A stretch of 64,000 nucleotides of DNA. Source: UBA4582 sp965657335. Its GTDB lineage: Bacteria; Pseudomonadota; Gammaproteobacteria; Pseudomonadales; Azotimanducaceae. The notes beneath the pieces were generated by a model that was not told the origin of the DNA, searched no databases, and worked only from the letters and a program-made list of their open reading frames with translations. Position numbers and translations under genes: made by a program. The stretch is from assembly GCA_965657335.1 (NCBI GenBank), contig CBFHOH010000015.1, forward strand, positions 54,816 through 118,815, read 5' to 3'. Positions 8,912 to 18,475 of this stretch are shown here, piece by piece. Positions within the stretch are counted from its first letter, which is position 1, and every line of letters begins with the position of its first letter.

Positions 8912-11047
8912 GTGTCTGATCTGACGATTGCGCTTGTCGGTAACCCTAATTGCGGTAAGACGACGTTGTTCAATGCGCTTACTGGTGCGCATCAGAAAGT
9001 CGGCAACTGGCCGGGTGTTACTGTTGAAAAAAAGACAGGGCGACTCTCCCTTGATGGTGAAACAGTAGAACTGGTTGACCTGCCCGGCATTTACTCTCTT
9101 GAGCAGGAATACCTTGGGTTGGATGAGTTGGTCGCGCGGGAGTTTTTGCAAAGCGACGCAGTTGATGTGGTGGTCAACATCATTGACGCAACCAACCTCG
9201 AACGAAATTTGGTTCTGACGCAACAAGTGCTGGAGCAATCCAGTAAGGTTGTTGTTGTTTTAAATATGACCGATGTCGCGAAGCAGCATGGTATTAGCAT
9301 ATCGGCTGAAACACTCTCCGAACGATTGGGTGTCGAAGTAATTCCCATTGTTGCATCTCGCGGGGATGGACTTGAGACGCTCAAAGGGGTCCTTGCAAAT
9401 TCTCTCGTGAATGGACCGGCGGCGCATATTCAATCCGAGGCACCCACTGCTTTCGATGATCAAGATGCGAATGAAAAACTACTTAAGCGATATCATCGGG
9501 CGCGCACTCTCGTAGATGGTGTGGTGCTTATGACGCCAGTCGAGGACAACCTTACCGAGCGGTTGGACAGATGGGTGTTGAACAAATGGTTGGGTATACC
9601 ATTTTTCCTCATGATGATGTATTTGATGTTTACTGTCGCCATTAACATGGGTGCTGTATTCATCGACTTTTTCGATATTTTGTTCGGTGCTGTTTTTGTC
9701 GACAGTGTTCGTTGGCTGCTTGAGCAGGCGTCTCTCCCCGAGTGGTTGATCGTACTGACCGCTGACGGTTTGGGCGGAGGTATTCAGCTGGTGGCAACAT
9801 TTATTCCGGTGATCGGATTTTTGTTTTTATGCCTATCGGTGCTTGAGAGCTCTGGATACATGTCCCGGGCCGCTTTTGTGGTGGATCGTCTCATGAGTCA
9901 ATTGGGATTGCCTGGCAGTGCATTTGTACCGCTGATTGTTGGATTCGGTTGCAATGTTCCCTCGGTGATGGCGACCCGAACCCTTGGTCGAGAAAGTGAC
10001 AGGTTATTGACGATAGCGATGGCGCCTTTTATGTCCTGCGGCGCTCGGCTTACCGTTTACGCCTTGTTTGCTGCAGCTTTTTTTCCTGACAATGGCCAAA
10101 ATATCGTTTTCCTCCTCTATCTCCTCGGTGTCTCAATGGCAGTGCTGACGGGTTTTATTTTTCGCAAGGAAATTTTTGCGGAGGAAGTGACGCCCTCGTT
10201 CCAAGAGATGCCTTCGTATCACCTGCCGGTATTAAAAAATATCCTGATCACCACGTGGTTCAGGTTGAAAGCCTTTGTGTTCAGAGCGGGAAAGACGATT
10301 GTGTTGGTCGTTGTGGGTTTGAGTTTTTTGAACTCAATCAGCACAGACGGGAGCTTCGGCAACAATGACACAGAGTCATCTCTACTTTCGGTGGTAGGCA
10401 AGAAAATTACCCCCGTTTTTTTGCCTATTGGGCTAACCGAAGACAATTGGCCGGCAACAGTTGGGCTTTTTACCGGTTTGTTCGCGAAAGAAGCGGTCGT
10501 GGGTACGCTTGATGCGCTGTATACCAATGACGTCGAGACAGACGCAGATGAAGTACCAGACCTCACGGGTGCAGTTGCTGAGGCCTTTGGGTCAATTAAG
10601 GCGAACGGTGCAGACTTGATTGGTGGGCTAGGAGATCCGCTCGGACTGTCGATTGGTGACGTTACTGACGCCGCTGCGGTTGCTGAAAACCAGGGTGTTA
10701 ACCAGTCGACATTAACTAACATGTCAACTTTATTCGTTAGCTCATTTTCGGCATTTTGCTACTTGGTCTTTATACTGTTGTACGCGCCCTGTGTCGCTGT
10801 ATTAGGGGCGGTAGCCAAGGAAGCTGGCATGCGCTGGACCTTACTGATTTTTTGTTGGACAACCGGTCTGGCCTATATTACCGCGACCTGTCTCTATCAG
10901 CTTGGCACGCTATCAGACCACCCGCGTTTCTCAATTCTCTGGCTACTTGGTTCGGCTGTGATCATGTTTGTCACTATCAAAAATTTGAAGCTGATTGGTA
11001 AAAAAGCGCTGCCCGACAATTTGATACCCGTCGTTGCAACTCAATAG
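8912..11047 (+). CDS. feoB: Ferrous iron transporter FeoB
   Basis: GTPase-linked Fe2+ transporter of the inner membrane, 711 residues, slightly shorter than the roughly 770 of E. coli FeoB. The N-terminal G domain shows G1 GNPNCGKTT, G3 DLPG and G4 NMTD. The membrane part carries the two conserved Gate/Nucleoside-recognition segments, including LIVGFGCNVPSVMATRT and MSCGARLTVYALF. A second Gate repeat follows at GLFAKEAVVGTLDALY. The GTG start directly abuts the feoA stop. Confidence 0.95.
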   Translation: MSDLTIALVGNPNCGKTTLFNALTGAHQKVGNWPGVTVEKKTGRLSLDGETVELVDLPGIYSLEQEYLGLDELVAREFLQSDAVDVVVNIIDATNLERNLVLTQQVLEQSSKVVVVLNMTDVAKQHGISISAETLSERLGVEVIPIVASRGDGLETLKGVLANSLVNGPAAHIQSEAPTAFDDQDANEKLLKRYHRARTLVDGVVLMTPVEDNLTERLDRWVLNKWLGIPFFLMMMYLMFTVAINMGAVFIDFFDILFGAVFVDSVRWLLEQASLPEWLIVLTADGLGGGIQLVATFIPVIGFLFLCLSVLESSGYMSRAAFVVDRLMSQLGLPGSAFVPLIVGFGCNVPSVMATRTLGRESDRLLTIAMAPFMSCGARLTVYALFAAAFFPDNGQNIVFLLYLLGVSMAVLTGFIFRKEIFAEEVTPSFQEMPSYHLPVLKNILITTWFRLKAFVFRAGKTIVLVVVGLSFLNSISTDGSFGNNDTESSLLSVVGKKITPVFLPIGLTEDNWPATVGLFTGLFAKEAVVGTLDALYTNDVETDADEVPDLTGAVAEAFGSIKANGADLIGGLGDPLGLSIGDVTDAAAVAENQGVNQSTLTNMSTLFVSSFSAFCYLVFILLYAPCVAVLGAVAKEAGMRWTLLIFCWTTGLAYITATCLYQLGTLSDHPRFSILWLLGSAVIMFVTIKNLKLIGKKALPDNLIPVVATQ

Positions 11048-11427
11048 CGTTGATCCGGTCAGCAGCGTAAATGTCTAGAATTTGTTGTCCGTACCACGTG
11101 GTGATTCTCCGCGAGTACAAGTTTCCAAAACCTGCCTTAATGCGCTATCTTCCGCCCAGTGTTAGTACGCAGGCGAAAAAAACCTGCTAAGTAGCGTCTC
11201 CATCTCCCAATAAGCGACTCGCCTGTAGTTTCGTATAATTTTTGTCCATCATCAGTTACTATTATCGGCCGAAGAATTTAAGGCCGTTCCTTTGCGTTTT
11301 TTTCAGGCGCAACCAATGCGTTTTGACCTTGAAGGTATTTGATCGACCGCAAGTCGACTATTACCGATATTGATACGGCAATCGATTCGAGTGCTTACTC
11401 GAGTGTAAGGAGTACAGAGAGATATGG
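11048..11427 (+). promoter_or_regulatory. 380-bp intergenic region with a candidate -10 box
   Basis: No convincing gene was found here. A perfect TATAAT at 11234-11239 may be the -10 box for the downstream sensor gene, but no good -35 was seen 16-18 bp upstream. A palindrome CCACGTGG sits near 11093-11100. No rho-independent terminator for feoB was recognised. Confidence 0.3.
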
Positions 11428-12528
11428 ATGGATATTAGAACCAGACTCGCGTTATCGCTTGTGTCCGTTGCCCTGCTTAGCATGGCGTTGCTCGGTGCAT
11501 TTGCATATTACACTGCTGAGGGGTTGCTGCAGGAAATCACTGTGCGTCAGCTTGATGCGTTGGCCGAAGGCAAGAAAAGAGACCTTGAGAAGATTCAGGA
11601 AGGTTGGCAAGACCGCGTTGAATTAATGAAGCAACGCGTCATATCTTCCGCCGGACAAGACGATACTTTGCCAAATGATTTATCCCCCAACCTTGATCGT
11701 ATTCTCGCCAGTGTCGATAACGTTAGCGCTCTGCGTGTACTGGATTCAACGGGGCAGTCAATCGGTAAAGCCGGTGAGTTTCCCGAGGGTTACGTATCTC
11801 CAAAGGCAATAAGCACTGATCCAGTAAAATATCTGGGCACTTTCTTCAGTGCTCGCACAGGTATACAGGTCATATATTCAGTCGACATGATGCTCGAATC
11901 TAGTGGGGCTGTGATGATGGAAGTCGTTGTTGATGGCACTTCATTGCAATCGGTGACGAATGATTACACGGGTCTCGGTGAGACGGGTGAATCAATGATT
12001 TTTAAAGTTGGAACAGATGGCCATATTCTCGTGCTGAATGAAGTAAGACATGCCGTTGATCAAAAACCGTCTGTACACATTCCTCATGCGGAAGCGCCGG
12101 TTTTCATGACTGAAACCCTTGCGCGAAGATCGGGCGTTTTTATTGAAGGAGCAGAAGATTATCGAGGCGTTGAGGTGTGGGTTGCGTCGAGGTTCGTTGA
12201 GAATTTAGCCTGGGGCATTATTGTAAAGGTTGATGCCGTAGAAGAAAGACAACGCTCGCTGCAGCTTCGCAGTGACATGATGGATATTGGCATCGCACTC
12301 TCTGCATTCGCCATTATTGGCGGTACGCTTTTGGGGTTGTACTTGGCGCGCCCGATTCACAATCTGGCCGAATTGGTCCAGCGAATCCGCCTCGGAGAAA
12401 GCGACTTGCGTGCTGAAGTAAATGGCGATGACGAAATTGCTTATCTCTCCGAGTCATTGAACGAACTGCTAGAGCATGTGCAGAAAAACGCACCGCTACC
12501 GCCCCCTTCATCGGAGCCGCGCGACTGA
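11428..12528 (+). CDS. Membrane sensor ending in HAMP, no output domain
   Basis: Predicted inner-membrane protein of 366 residues. A signal-anchor helix at about 8-28 is followed by a large periplasmic Cache-like region (about 30-285). It includes DSTGQSIGKAG, and GLGETGESMIFKVGTDGH typical of double-Cache sensors. A second helix (about 287-307) leads to a HAMP segment (PIHNLAELVQRIRLGESDLR...DEIAYLSESLNELLEHVQ). The protein then stops about 15 residues later, with no kinase, cyclase or methyl-accepting domain. One base separates it from the CaCA antiporter. It may signal through protein contact or be a remnant of a longer sensor. Confidence 0.72.
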   Translation: MDIRTRLALSLVSVALLSMALLGAFAYYTAEGLLQEITVRQLDALAEGKKRDLEKIQEGWQDRVELMKQRVISSAGQDDTLPNDLSPNLDRILASVDNVSALRVLDSTGQSIGKAGEFPEGYVSPKAISTDPVKYLGTFFSARTGIQVIYSVDMMLESSGAVMMEVVVDGTSLQSVTNDYTGLGETGESMIFKVGTDGHILVLNEVRHAVDQKPSVHIPHAEAPVFMTETLARRSGVFIEGAEDYRGVEVWVASRFVENLAWGIIVKVDAVEERQRSLQLRSDMMDIGIALSAFAIIGGTLLGLYLARPIHNLAELVQRIRLGESDLRAEVNGDDEIAYLSESLNELLEHVQKNAPLPPPSSEPRD

Positions 12529-12529
12529 C

Positions 12530-13480
12530 ATGATGACGGAGACACTAGATTTTCTGAAGTTATTTGGTGGATTTGTCTACTTGCTAATGGGTGGTGATCT
12601 CTTGGTCAGAGGGGCACTTGGACTGGCGAGAGAGAGCAAAATACCTCCCATGATTGTTGGCCTGACAGTCGTTGCGATGGGTACTTCTGCACCCGAGCTA
12701 ATGGTTTCGACCATGTCTGCGTTGTCTGGTTTTCCCGGCATTGCCGTGGGTAATGTCGTGGGTAGTAATGTCGCTAATGTGCTGCTGGTACTCGGGGTTC
12801 CCGTCTTAATTCACCCGATTGTTTGTGATCAGGAAGGTCTCGGAAAACAGGCGAGCTTGCTCGTTGGCGTGTCTGTGCTGTTCCTGCTGATGTGTGCTTT
12901 TGGTAGCATCACGTTTACAGGTGGTGTGCTTTTAGTTTCTCTTCTTGTCTGTTTCCTAATACTGGCAACGCGTGGCACTGCGCTATTGCCTATGGATGAT
13001 GCAGAGGAAGAGCTTGAACGTGTGCTCGGTCTACCTAGCTATAAAAGTACGATTAGTCTTTTCATTGTGCTCGGTGCTGTCATGCTGCCCTTGGGCGCTG
13101 ACTTGGTGGTAGATGGTGCCGCTGGTCTAGCAGCAGGGTGGGGCGTGTCAGAAGCTGTCATTGGTCTGAGTTTGATTGCGCTGGGAACATCTTTGCCCGA
13201 GTTGAGCACGACGGTGATTGCCGCACTCCACAAAAGCTCCGATGTCGCGATAGGCAACGTCATCGGCAGCAACATGTTTAATATTCTTGCCATTTTGGGT
13301 ATCACAGCCCTTTTGACGGAAATTCCCGTCGACCCGATGTTCTTACGTTTTGACCTGTGGGTTATGTTCGCTTGCACGGTGATGTTGTGGATTTTTATAT
13401 TGACCAAAACAACCATTCGCAAGCCAGCAGGTGTGCTGTTTCTCGCGGGTTATCTGGGTTACATGTACACGATTTATTGA
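12530..13480 (+). CDS. Calcium/sodium antiporter (CaCA family, YrbG-like)
   Basis: Inner-membrane cation/Ca2+ exchanger of 316 residues with about ten hydrophobic segments. Both alpha-repeats that form the ion pore are present: VVAMGTSAPELMVSTMSAL with GNVVGSNVANVL near residues 45-85, and LIALGTSLPELSTTVIAAL with GNVIGSNMFNIL near residues 215-255. The ATG at 12530 (MMTETLDF) follows the stop of the preceding gene by one base and is preferred over an upstream in-frame codon that would overlap it. A strong terminator follows at 13559. Confidence 0.92.
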   Translation: MMTETLDFLKLFGGFVYLLMGGDLLVRGALGLARESKIPPMIVGLTVVAMGTSAPELMVSTMSALSGFPGIAVGNVVGSNVANVLLVLGVPVLIHPIVCDQEGLGKQASLLVGVSVLFLLMCAFGSITFTGGVLLVSLLVCFLILATRGTALLPMDDAEEELERVLGLPSYKSTISLFIVLGAVMLPLGADLVVDGAAGLAAGWGVSEAVIGLSLIALGTSLPELSTTVIAALHKSSDVAIGNVIGSNMFNILAILGITALLTEIPVDPMFLRFDLWVMFACTVMLWIFILTKTTIRKPAGVLFLAGYLGYMYTIY

Positions 13481-13558
13481 TTGTGAGCTGAAACAACGAT
13501 GGATATTAGGGCTCGCCGTAGCCTTTTTCCCCATTCAGCGCGTATTGTCAGTTGTTGA

Positions 13559-13586
13559 AAAAGCCCTGAACCTCAGGGCTTTTTTG
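13559..13586. terminator. Bidirectional rho-independent terminator
   Basis: The stem AGCCCTGA (13562-13569) pairs with TCAGGGCT (13573-13580) around a 3-base loop. It is flanked by A's on the left and a run of T's on the right, so it can work in both directions. It lies between the convergent CaCA antiporter and TonB-receptor genes. Confidence 0.93.
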
Positions 13587-13626
13587 TTGGCTAAATGTCT
13601 TGAGTGATATGGGTAATATCGGCTCG

Positions 13627-15588
13627 TTAAAGCTGAAAGCTGATACCTAAATGGCCAGCCAAGCCGGGCGCACTGTAGCCGAAAACCTCTTCATATTGTT
13701 CGTCTAAAGTGTTCTCGAGCCGCGTAGTTAATTGAACAGCGTCGTTCAAATTGTAACGGTAAGAGAGCGATACGAGTGTGTAACTACCCAAGGTTACAAC
13801 CTCCTGCGGCGTAGGAAAGGGTGGAAAGTAGTCGTCGAGTTGGCTGCCGTTGTAGCTAATGTTGAGGTTCAAATTCGACTTGCCAAAAATGTAGTTGGCA
13901 TTAACCGATCCAGTATTCCCCGGACGTCTAATCTCGTCTCGTTGAACACCTGGTTGCGTCTCCTCTGTTGCGTCGAGCCAGGTATAGTTTGCCTGCAAAT
14001 CGAGATTCTCAGATGCCCGCCACGTGAAAGAGGTTTCAAGCCCCTTACGGTATGACTTGCCCTGTCGGTTATCTGCGGTGAACAAGAATGTGGTTGAGTC
14101 AAACACAAAGCCGTTTATCTCATTCTCCAGCGTCGCGTCAAACCAAGACGCCGAAAGCTGAATGTTGTCTGTCAACTGCGAACGAAGGCCCAGTTCCCAA
14201 CTCAAGGACTGTTCAGGCTTCAGGTTAGGGTTTCCCTGAAAGTTGGTAAAAAAGCCAAAGCGCTCACTGAAGGTCGGGTTGGTGTTGGCCTCGCCTATCG
14301 AGCCAAATAATGTCGCCGTATCGTTGGCGTGCCAGGCTGTAGTGATTCGCCAGCTGACCGCATCGTCAAAATCACTGTTGTTATCGAGCCGTGAGCTGGC
14401 AGAAAAATCGACCTTATCGCCGTTGTACCGGTATTCAGAGGCAAAGCTCGTTGTGTCGGTACTTTCGTCGCGATTCGGGTCACCGAATACTACAGCGCCT
14501 CGCTGGGTGAAGTCCTCTTCTTCAAATTCCGCAATGAGAGAAAATGTATGCTCGGACGAGAAGAAGTCGGTCTGTGCTCTGAACCCCGTTCTCACGCCGC
14601 TGGTAAGATCGTTGACCGGGCTGGATGTTTGATTCTCATTGTCTGTTTCTACACGAGAGGCGATAAATTTTTGAGAAATTTTACCGTCGAGTAGCGTTAA
14701 CTTGAGGTTTGCTCCGAGGTAACTTTGCTCACTGTCGGTTTTTGAATCGGCATCGATCGGCAGACCGGTAATGACAAAATCGGTGGCATCAAACTCTGTT
14801 TCTGAAGTCGTCTGTCGATAATTTATGCCGGCTGAAATCGAATCACTGAAAAAAGTAGAGCCTGAAAGATGAAAGGTTGTGTTCTTATAACCATCGGATT
14901 CGTTTCCCTGTCTTGAAATATTTGTACCGTCTGTTTCCGTACCATGAAGTCCCAGTTTAATCAGGCTGCTGCCGCTGGCGTTTTCGAGGTTTAAACCCCA
15001 GCGATTGGTGCCGTACGATCCAAGTTCCAACTGTCCCTCGATATTGCGATTGTCCTGTTGGCTTCGGTCCGGGCGTTCGCTGCTTGTGATGATGTTAACC
15101 ACGCCCGACATTGCGTGGGCGCCCCAGAGTGCGCTTTGTGGGCCCCGAATGATTTCGATTTGTTCAACGCCTTGAGTGGTCATGTGCGCAAAATTAAATT
15201 GCCCCCCCTGCGACAGGTCGTTCGCGTTTATACCGTCAATAAGAACCATGACGTGGTTCGCTTCTGCACCACGCACACGTAGCTGAGTAAGAGCACCTCT
15301 TGAACCTTGTTGGTTGACGGCGAAGCCGGGCACATTGCGCAAAAGTTCTGAAAGACTCGCGGCGTTCCTTCGATCGATTTCCTCTTTTGTAATGAGCGTA
15401 ATAGCGCTAGCTGTATCTCGAATAGAGACAGGCGTGTGGGAGGCTGTAACTGTGACAGACTCAAGGCTGTCCACGAAGTAGTCTGTGTCTGTAGTTAAAG
15501 AAGTTTGTGCCCCGTAGCTTGAGGCGATCATGCCATGTAACGAAAGGTAAAAAATTGTTGGTGTGGTAATTCTTATTGGTAGTTTCAT
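13627..15588 (-). CDS. btuB: TonB-dependent outer-membrane receptor, BtuB-like (cobalamin)
   Basis: Outer-membrane beta-barrel for energy-dependent uptake, 653 residues from the ATG at 15588. GGAG lies 5 bases before that codon, and the product begins with a signal-peptide-like segment; a longer frame from 15606 adds six residues. The TonB-box-like ESVTVTASH is followed by the plug domain (LSELLRNVPGFAV, LRVRGAEANHVMVLIDGIN, VEQIEIIRGPQSALWG, SGVVNIIT). The barrel ends in a C-terminal Phe-Gln-Leu-type strand. The cobalamin riboswitch upstream is the main reason to call the substrate vitamin B12 or a corrinoid. Confidence 0.9.
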   Translation of the reverse strand: MKLPIRITTPTIFYLSLHGMIASSYGAQTSLTTDTDYFVDSLESVTVTASHTPVSIRDTASAITLITKEEIDRRNAASLSELLRNVPGFAVNQQGSRGALTQLRVRGAEANHVMVLIDGINANDLSQGGQFNFAHMTTQGVEQIEIIRGPQSALWGAHAMSGVVNIITSSERPDRSQQDNRNIEGQLELGSYGTNRWGLNLENASGSSLIKLGLHGTETDGTNISRQGNESDGYKNTTFHLSGSTFFSDSISAGINYRQTTSETEFDATDFVITGLPIDADSKTDSEQSYLGANLKLTLLDGKISQKFIASRVETDNENQTSSPVNDLTSGVRTGFRAQTDFFSSEHTFSLIAEFEEEDFTQRGAVVFGDPNRDESTDTTSFASEYRYNGDKVDFSASSRLDNNSDFDDAVSWRITTAWHANDTATLFGSIGEANTNPTFSERFGFFTNFQGNPNLKPEQSLSWELGLRSQLTDNIQLSASWFDATLENEINGFVFDSTTFLFTADNRQGKSYRKGLETSFTWRASENLDLQANYTWLDATEETQPGVQRDEIRRPGNTGSVNANYIFGKSNLNLNISYNGSQLDDYFPPFPTPQEVVTLGSYTLVSLSYRYNLNDAVQLTTRLENTLDEQYEEVFGYSAPGLAGHLGISFQL

Positions 15589-15720
15589 TTTTTCTCCGCA
15601 CTCCACCCGAGTGTTATTATTTGAATGGCGTTGGGTGTTGGAGAAACAATAAAGACGTAGGCGTGCGCGCAGACGACGTTATGTCAACCACCGCCCGCCG
15701 CGATGTGTAGATCAATAAGT

Positions 15721-15912
15721 AGCGAGGCCGGTCTCCGGGCTTACGAGCGAAAAAAATTTCTGTGTACTTGCCTTCCCATACCCTAGGGTACAGTGGCAAC
15801 TAAAGTACACTTGACTCGATCACCGTTGCGGGGGCAGCTTCAGACTTGGCAAAAGACGATTCGTGTAAACGAAGCGTTTGTCATACTGAATTCCCGTTTA
15901 ATCCTCATTTGA
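15721..15912 (-). ncRNA. Cobalamin (B12) riboswitch
   Basis: Read on the minus strand, the conserved cobalamin aptamer blocks appear in order: AAACGGGAAT, then GCTGCCCCCGCAACGGTGA, then the B12 box GCCACTG, then GGGAAGGC, then AAGCCCGGAGACCGGCC. These are the hallmark elements of AdoCbl-class riboswitches. It lies about 130 bases upstream of the BtuB-like receptor gene, which it should switch off when cobalamin is plentiful. The exact ends of the aptamer are estimated. Confidence 0.93.
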
Positions 15913-16050
15913 TTGAAACTGATGATAGTAAAACCAGTTCCCAAAAAATCGAGCGAGGACACCTTCTACGAAGAACAGATGATAGGTGGGCAATTGCTGC
16001 GGGTCAACGTAGAATTAAAAATAACGTTGATCAATCTGGAAAACGGGTGA

Positions 16051-16908
16051 GTGCCCGATAAATTTATGGCGAAACTGGTATTGATGTGGACGCTGTGTCT
16101 TTTTCTTTTTCCGCTGCTTTTCCTTCAGGGAATCTGGGTGCGACGAACGACGCTTAGTTTGCCCGAGGCAGCGCACCCGAATTACGGGACATTTGGCGAC
16201 AAGGAATCCCCTGTTCATATACTCGGGCTCGGAGACTCAGTCATTGCAGGCGTTGGTGTTAGCAATCTTGACGAATCTTTAACTGCGCAAATCGCGCGCG
16301 CAATATCATGTAAAGTTGATCGAAGTGTTGTCTGGCAAGCTAAGGGTTGCAATGGCGACAAGGCGCGAGACCTGCTGGCGCGATATCAGACGGCGGATAG
16401 TAACGACTCTTCGAAACTTCAGTTTTCTGAGACAGGCGAGCTGGTAGAGCCAGTGTCACCTGATACCGCTAATGGCGTATGGCAGGGCGGAAGCGGTACG
16501 ATTAAGCCTGACTACGTGGTGGTATCAATAGGTGTGAATGACGTGTCCGGACTTACGTCGTTGACGCGCTGGAATTTCGAGATTACGCAAGTGATAGCTG
16601 CGCTCAGAGAACAATTCAACGTCCCGATTATCTTTTTAGGTATACCACCGATGGCGCGTTTTCCGGCGCTCGTTCAGCCTCTGAAATTTGCCCTCGGCGT
16701 CAGGGCAGCTATGCTAGATAAAACAATACAGCGAGCGGCAGAACTGCTGCCTGACATTCACTGGATTGATTCACATCATCTATTTCAGCCAGAGCATATG
16801 GCGGCGGATGGGTATCACCCCTCGACAATCGGCTGCCAAGTTGTAGGAGAGGTTGTTGCAGAGGTCGTTGCAGAGGTTATGGTAACGCTCGAGAAAAACG
16901 TCAGATGA
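16051..16908 (+). CDS. SGNH/GDSL hydrolase with N-terminal membrane anchor
   Basis: Predicted exported or anchored esterase/lipase-type hydrolase of 285 residues. A hydrophobic segment follows the N-terminus (LVLMWTLCLFLFPLLFL). Block I is GLGDSVIAGVG (nucleophile Ser), block III is VVVSIGVNDVSG, and block V is DGYHPSTIG with the catalytic Asp/His. The GTG at 16051 follows GGGTGA closely; an ATG five codons later (16066) is equally possible. The substrate is unknown. It may be co-transcribed with the M81 gene 42 bp downstream. Confidence 0.82.
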   Translation: MPDKFMAKLVLMWTLCLFLFPLLFLQGIWVRRTTLSLPEAAHPNYGTFGDKESPVHILGLGDSVIAGVGVSNLDESLTAQIARAISCKVDRSVVWQAKGCNGDKARDLLARYQTADSNDSSKLQFSETGELVEPVSPDTANGVWQGGSGTIKPDYVVVSIGVNDVSGLTSLTRWNFEITQVIAALREQFNVPIIFLGIPPMARFPALVQPLKFALGVRAAMLDKTIQRAAELLPDIHWIDSHHLFQPEHMAADGYHPSTIGCQVVGEVVAEVVAEVMVTLEKNVR

Positions 16909-16950
16909 CAAAACGGGTTGCTTGAATTTTTGAGAGGGTGAGGCAGAACA

Positions 16951-18435
16951 ATGAGAATTGCGCTAGCTGGTATTAATCACGAGACAAACACCTACTGCAA
17001 GTCGCCCACGACGGCCGATGCGTTTTACCAGTATCGTGGCGAAAGAATGCTTAAGATGGCGGGGACAGAAACCAGCACCGGTGGGGCATTAGATAGGTGT
17101 AGCGAACTCGGGATCGAATCTGTACCAATATTGTTCGCGAGTACGCAGCCGTCGGGCACGATTGAGCAGTCAGCATATGATCAATTTAAGACCGAAATAT
17201 TAGCGGGTATCAAGCGTGAGCAGGAGGACGTGACGGCAGGAGGTATCGATGGCGTTTTTCTCGATCTACATGGCGCCGGCGTTGTCCAAGGTTTGTCTGA
17301 TCTAGAAGGTGACTTGACCCGTGCGATTCGGCAGCAGGTTGGAGAAGCCATGCCAATAACGGCAGCCTTTGATCTGCATGGGAATATTACACAGTCTATG
17401 GCTGACGCGTTGGACGGTATTTTTTCGTGCCATTTGTATCCACACACAGATATGCATCTGCGTGCGGCTGAAGCCATAGATTTAATCGTCGACATGATCG
17501 AAAATGATGTCAGACCAGTGACCTATGTTGAAACGATTCCCATGTTGGTACCTTTAACAACCACGATGGAGGGGGTTGGCCAAAATACATTGCGTAAAAT
17601 GCTTGCTGCTGAAGCTGAATCTAATGTGATTGATGTTAGCTGGTTTCACGGTTTCCCCTATACGGATATTCCAGAGGTAGGCAGTCACATTGCAGTAACC
17701 ACCCGAGGTAATCGAGAGCAGGCGGAGAAAATAGCTAAACAATTGGCAAGTCAGTTGTGGCAAACGAAGGAGCAGTTCCGACCGATAAGCCTGACAGCTG
17801 AAGAGGCACTAGCCGAAGCAATAGCCTGCAAGGTCCGACCAGTTGTGATTAATGAGGTTTCTGACAACTGCGGTGGTGGCGCTCCGGGAGACGGCACACA
17901 TCTGTTACGCGCCATGATAGAGTTAGATATGCAAAATGCATGTTTCGGCTTTGTCGTTGACCCTGAAGTCGCTAGCTTAGCGCATGAGGCAGGCGTGGGT
18001 TCGACTGTAGCGGTCTCATTGGGCGCCAAGGAGGATGATTTTCATGGCACGCCTCTTGAAATTACCGCCTACGTGAAGGCATTGCACGATGGCCGCCTCA
18101 CGATGTTAGCAATGGCCAAGGGTTTTGGGCTTAACCTCGGCAAGCTCGCGCGCTTGGTGGTGGGCGGTATTGATATTATTGTTGCCTCAAATCGATCTCA
18201 AACCTTCGATCAGGGACCGTTTTTAGCCGTGGGTATCGATGTGACTGCTTATGATGTTGTAGCACTGAAATCTTCGAATCATTTTAGGGCAGGCTTCAGT
18301 GAGTTGGCGGGTAAGATTGTGACAGCAGATACGCCAGGTCTGACCACACACCAAATTGCTCATTTTCCCAGACTTGCCGCAGGCAGGCCAGTTTGGCCAC
18401 TTGATGAGGCTGCGACATATGCCTCAGACAATTAA
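16951..18435 (+). CDS. M81 family metallopeptidase, MlrC (microcystinase C)-like
   Basis: Full-length 494-residue protein of the DUF1485/MlrC family. The N-terminal signature is IALAGINHETNTYCKSPTT. The metal-ligand-type motifs GVFLDLHGAG, TAAFDLHGNIT and CHLYPHTDMH are near residues 105-170, and NCGGGAPGDGTHLL lies in the C-terminal half. GAGGC precedes the ATG. MlrC hydrolyses linear microcystin products in sphingomonads, but most family members have unknown peptide or amide substrates, so the toxin link should not be assumed here. It is followed by a dienelactone hydrolase gene 40 bp downstream. Confidence 0.87.
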   Translation: MRIALAGINHETNTYCKSPTTADAFYQYRGERMLKMAGTETSTGGALDRCSELGIESVPILFASTQPSGTIEQSAYDQFKTEILAGIKREQEDVTAGGIDGVFLDLHGAGVVQGLSDLEGDLTRAIRQQVGEAMPITAAFDLHGNITQSMADALDGIFSCHLYPHTDMHLRAAEAIDLIVDMIENDVRPVTYVETIPMLVPLTTTMEGVGQNTLRKMLAAEAESNVIDVSWFHGFPYTDIPEVGSHIAVTTRGNREQAEKIAKQLASQLWQTKEQFRPISLTAEEALAEAIACKVRPVVINEVSDNCGGGAPGDGTHLLRAMIELDMQNACFGFVVDPEVASLAHEAGVGSTVAVSLGAKEDDFHGTPLEITAYVKALHDGRLTMLAMAKGFGLNLGKLARLVVGGIDIIVASNRSQTFDQGPFLAVGIDVTAYDVVALKSSNHFRAGFSELAGKIVTADTPGLTTHQIAHFPRLAAGRPVWPLDEAATYASDN

Positions 18436-18475
18436 TTTTACAATACAACTGGAACACTAATAACAGGAGAGATAG

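Noticed and set aside
15846..16061. 71-codon frame on the plus strand
   Set aside because: It overlaps the 5' part of the cobalamin riboswitch on the opposite strand and has no protein-like features or ribosome-binding site.
16951..18435. Microcystin degradation locus
   Set aside because: Only an MlrC-like protein is present; MlrA, MlrB and MlrD are not seen, and the family is broad.
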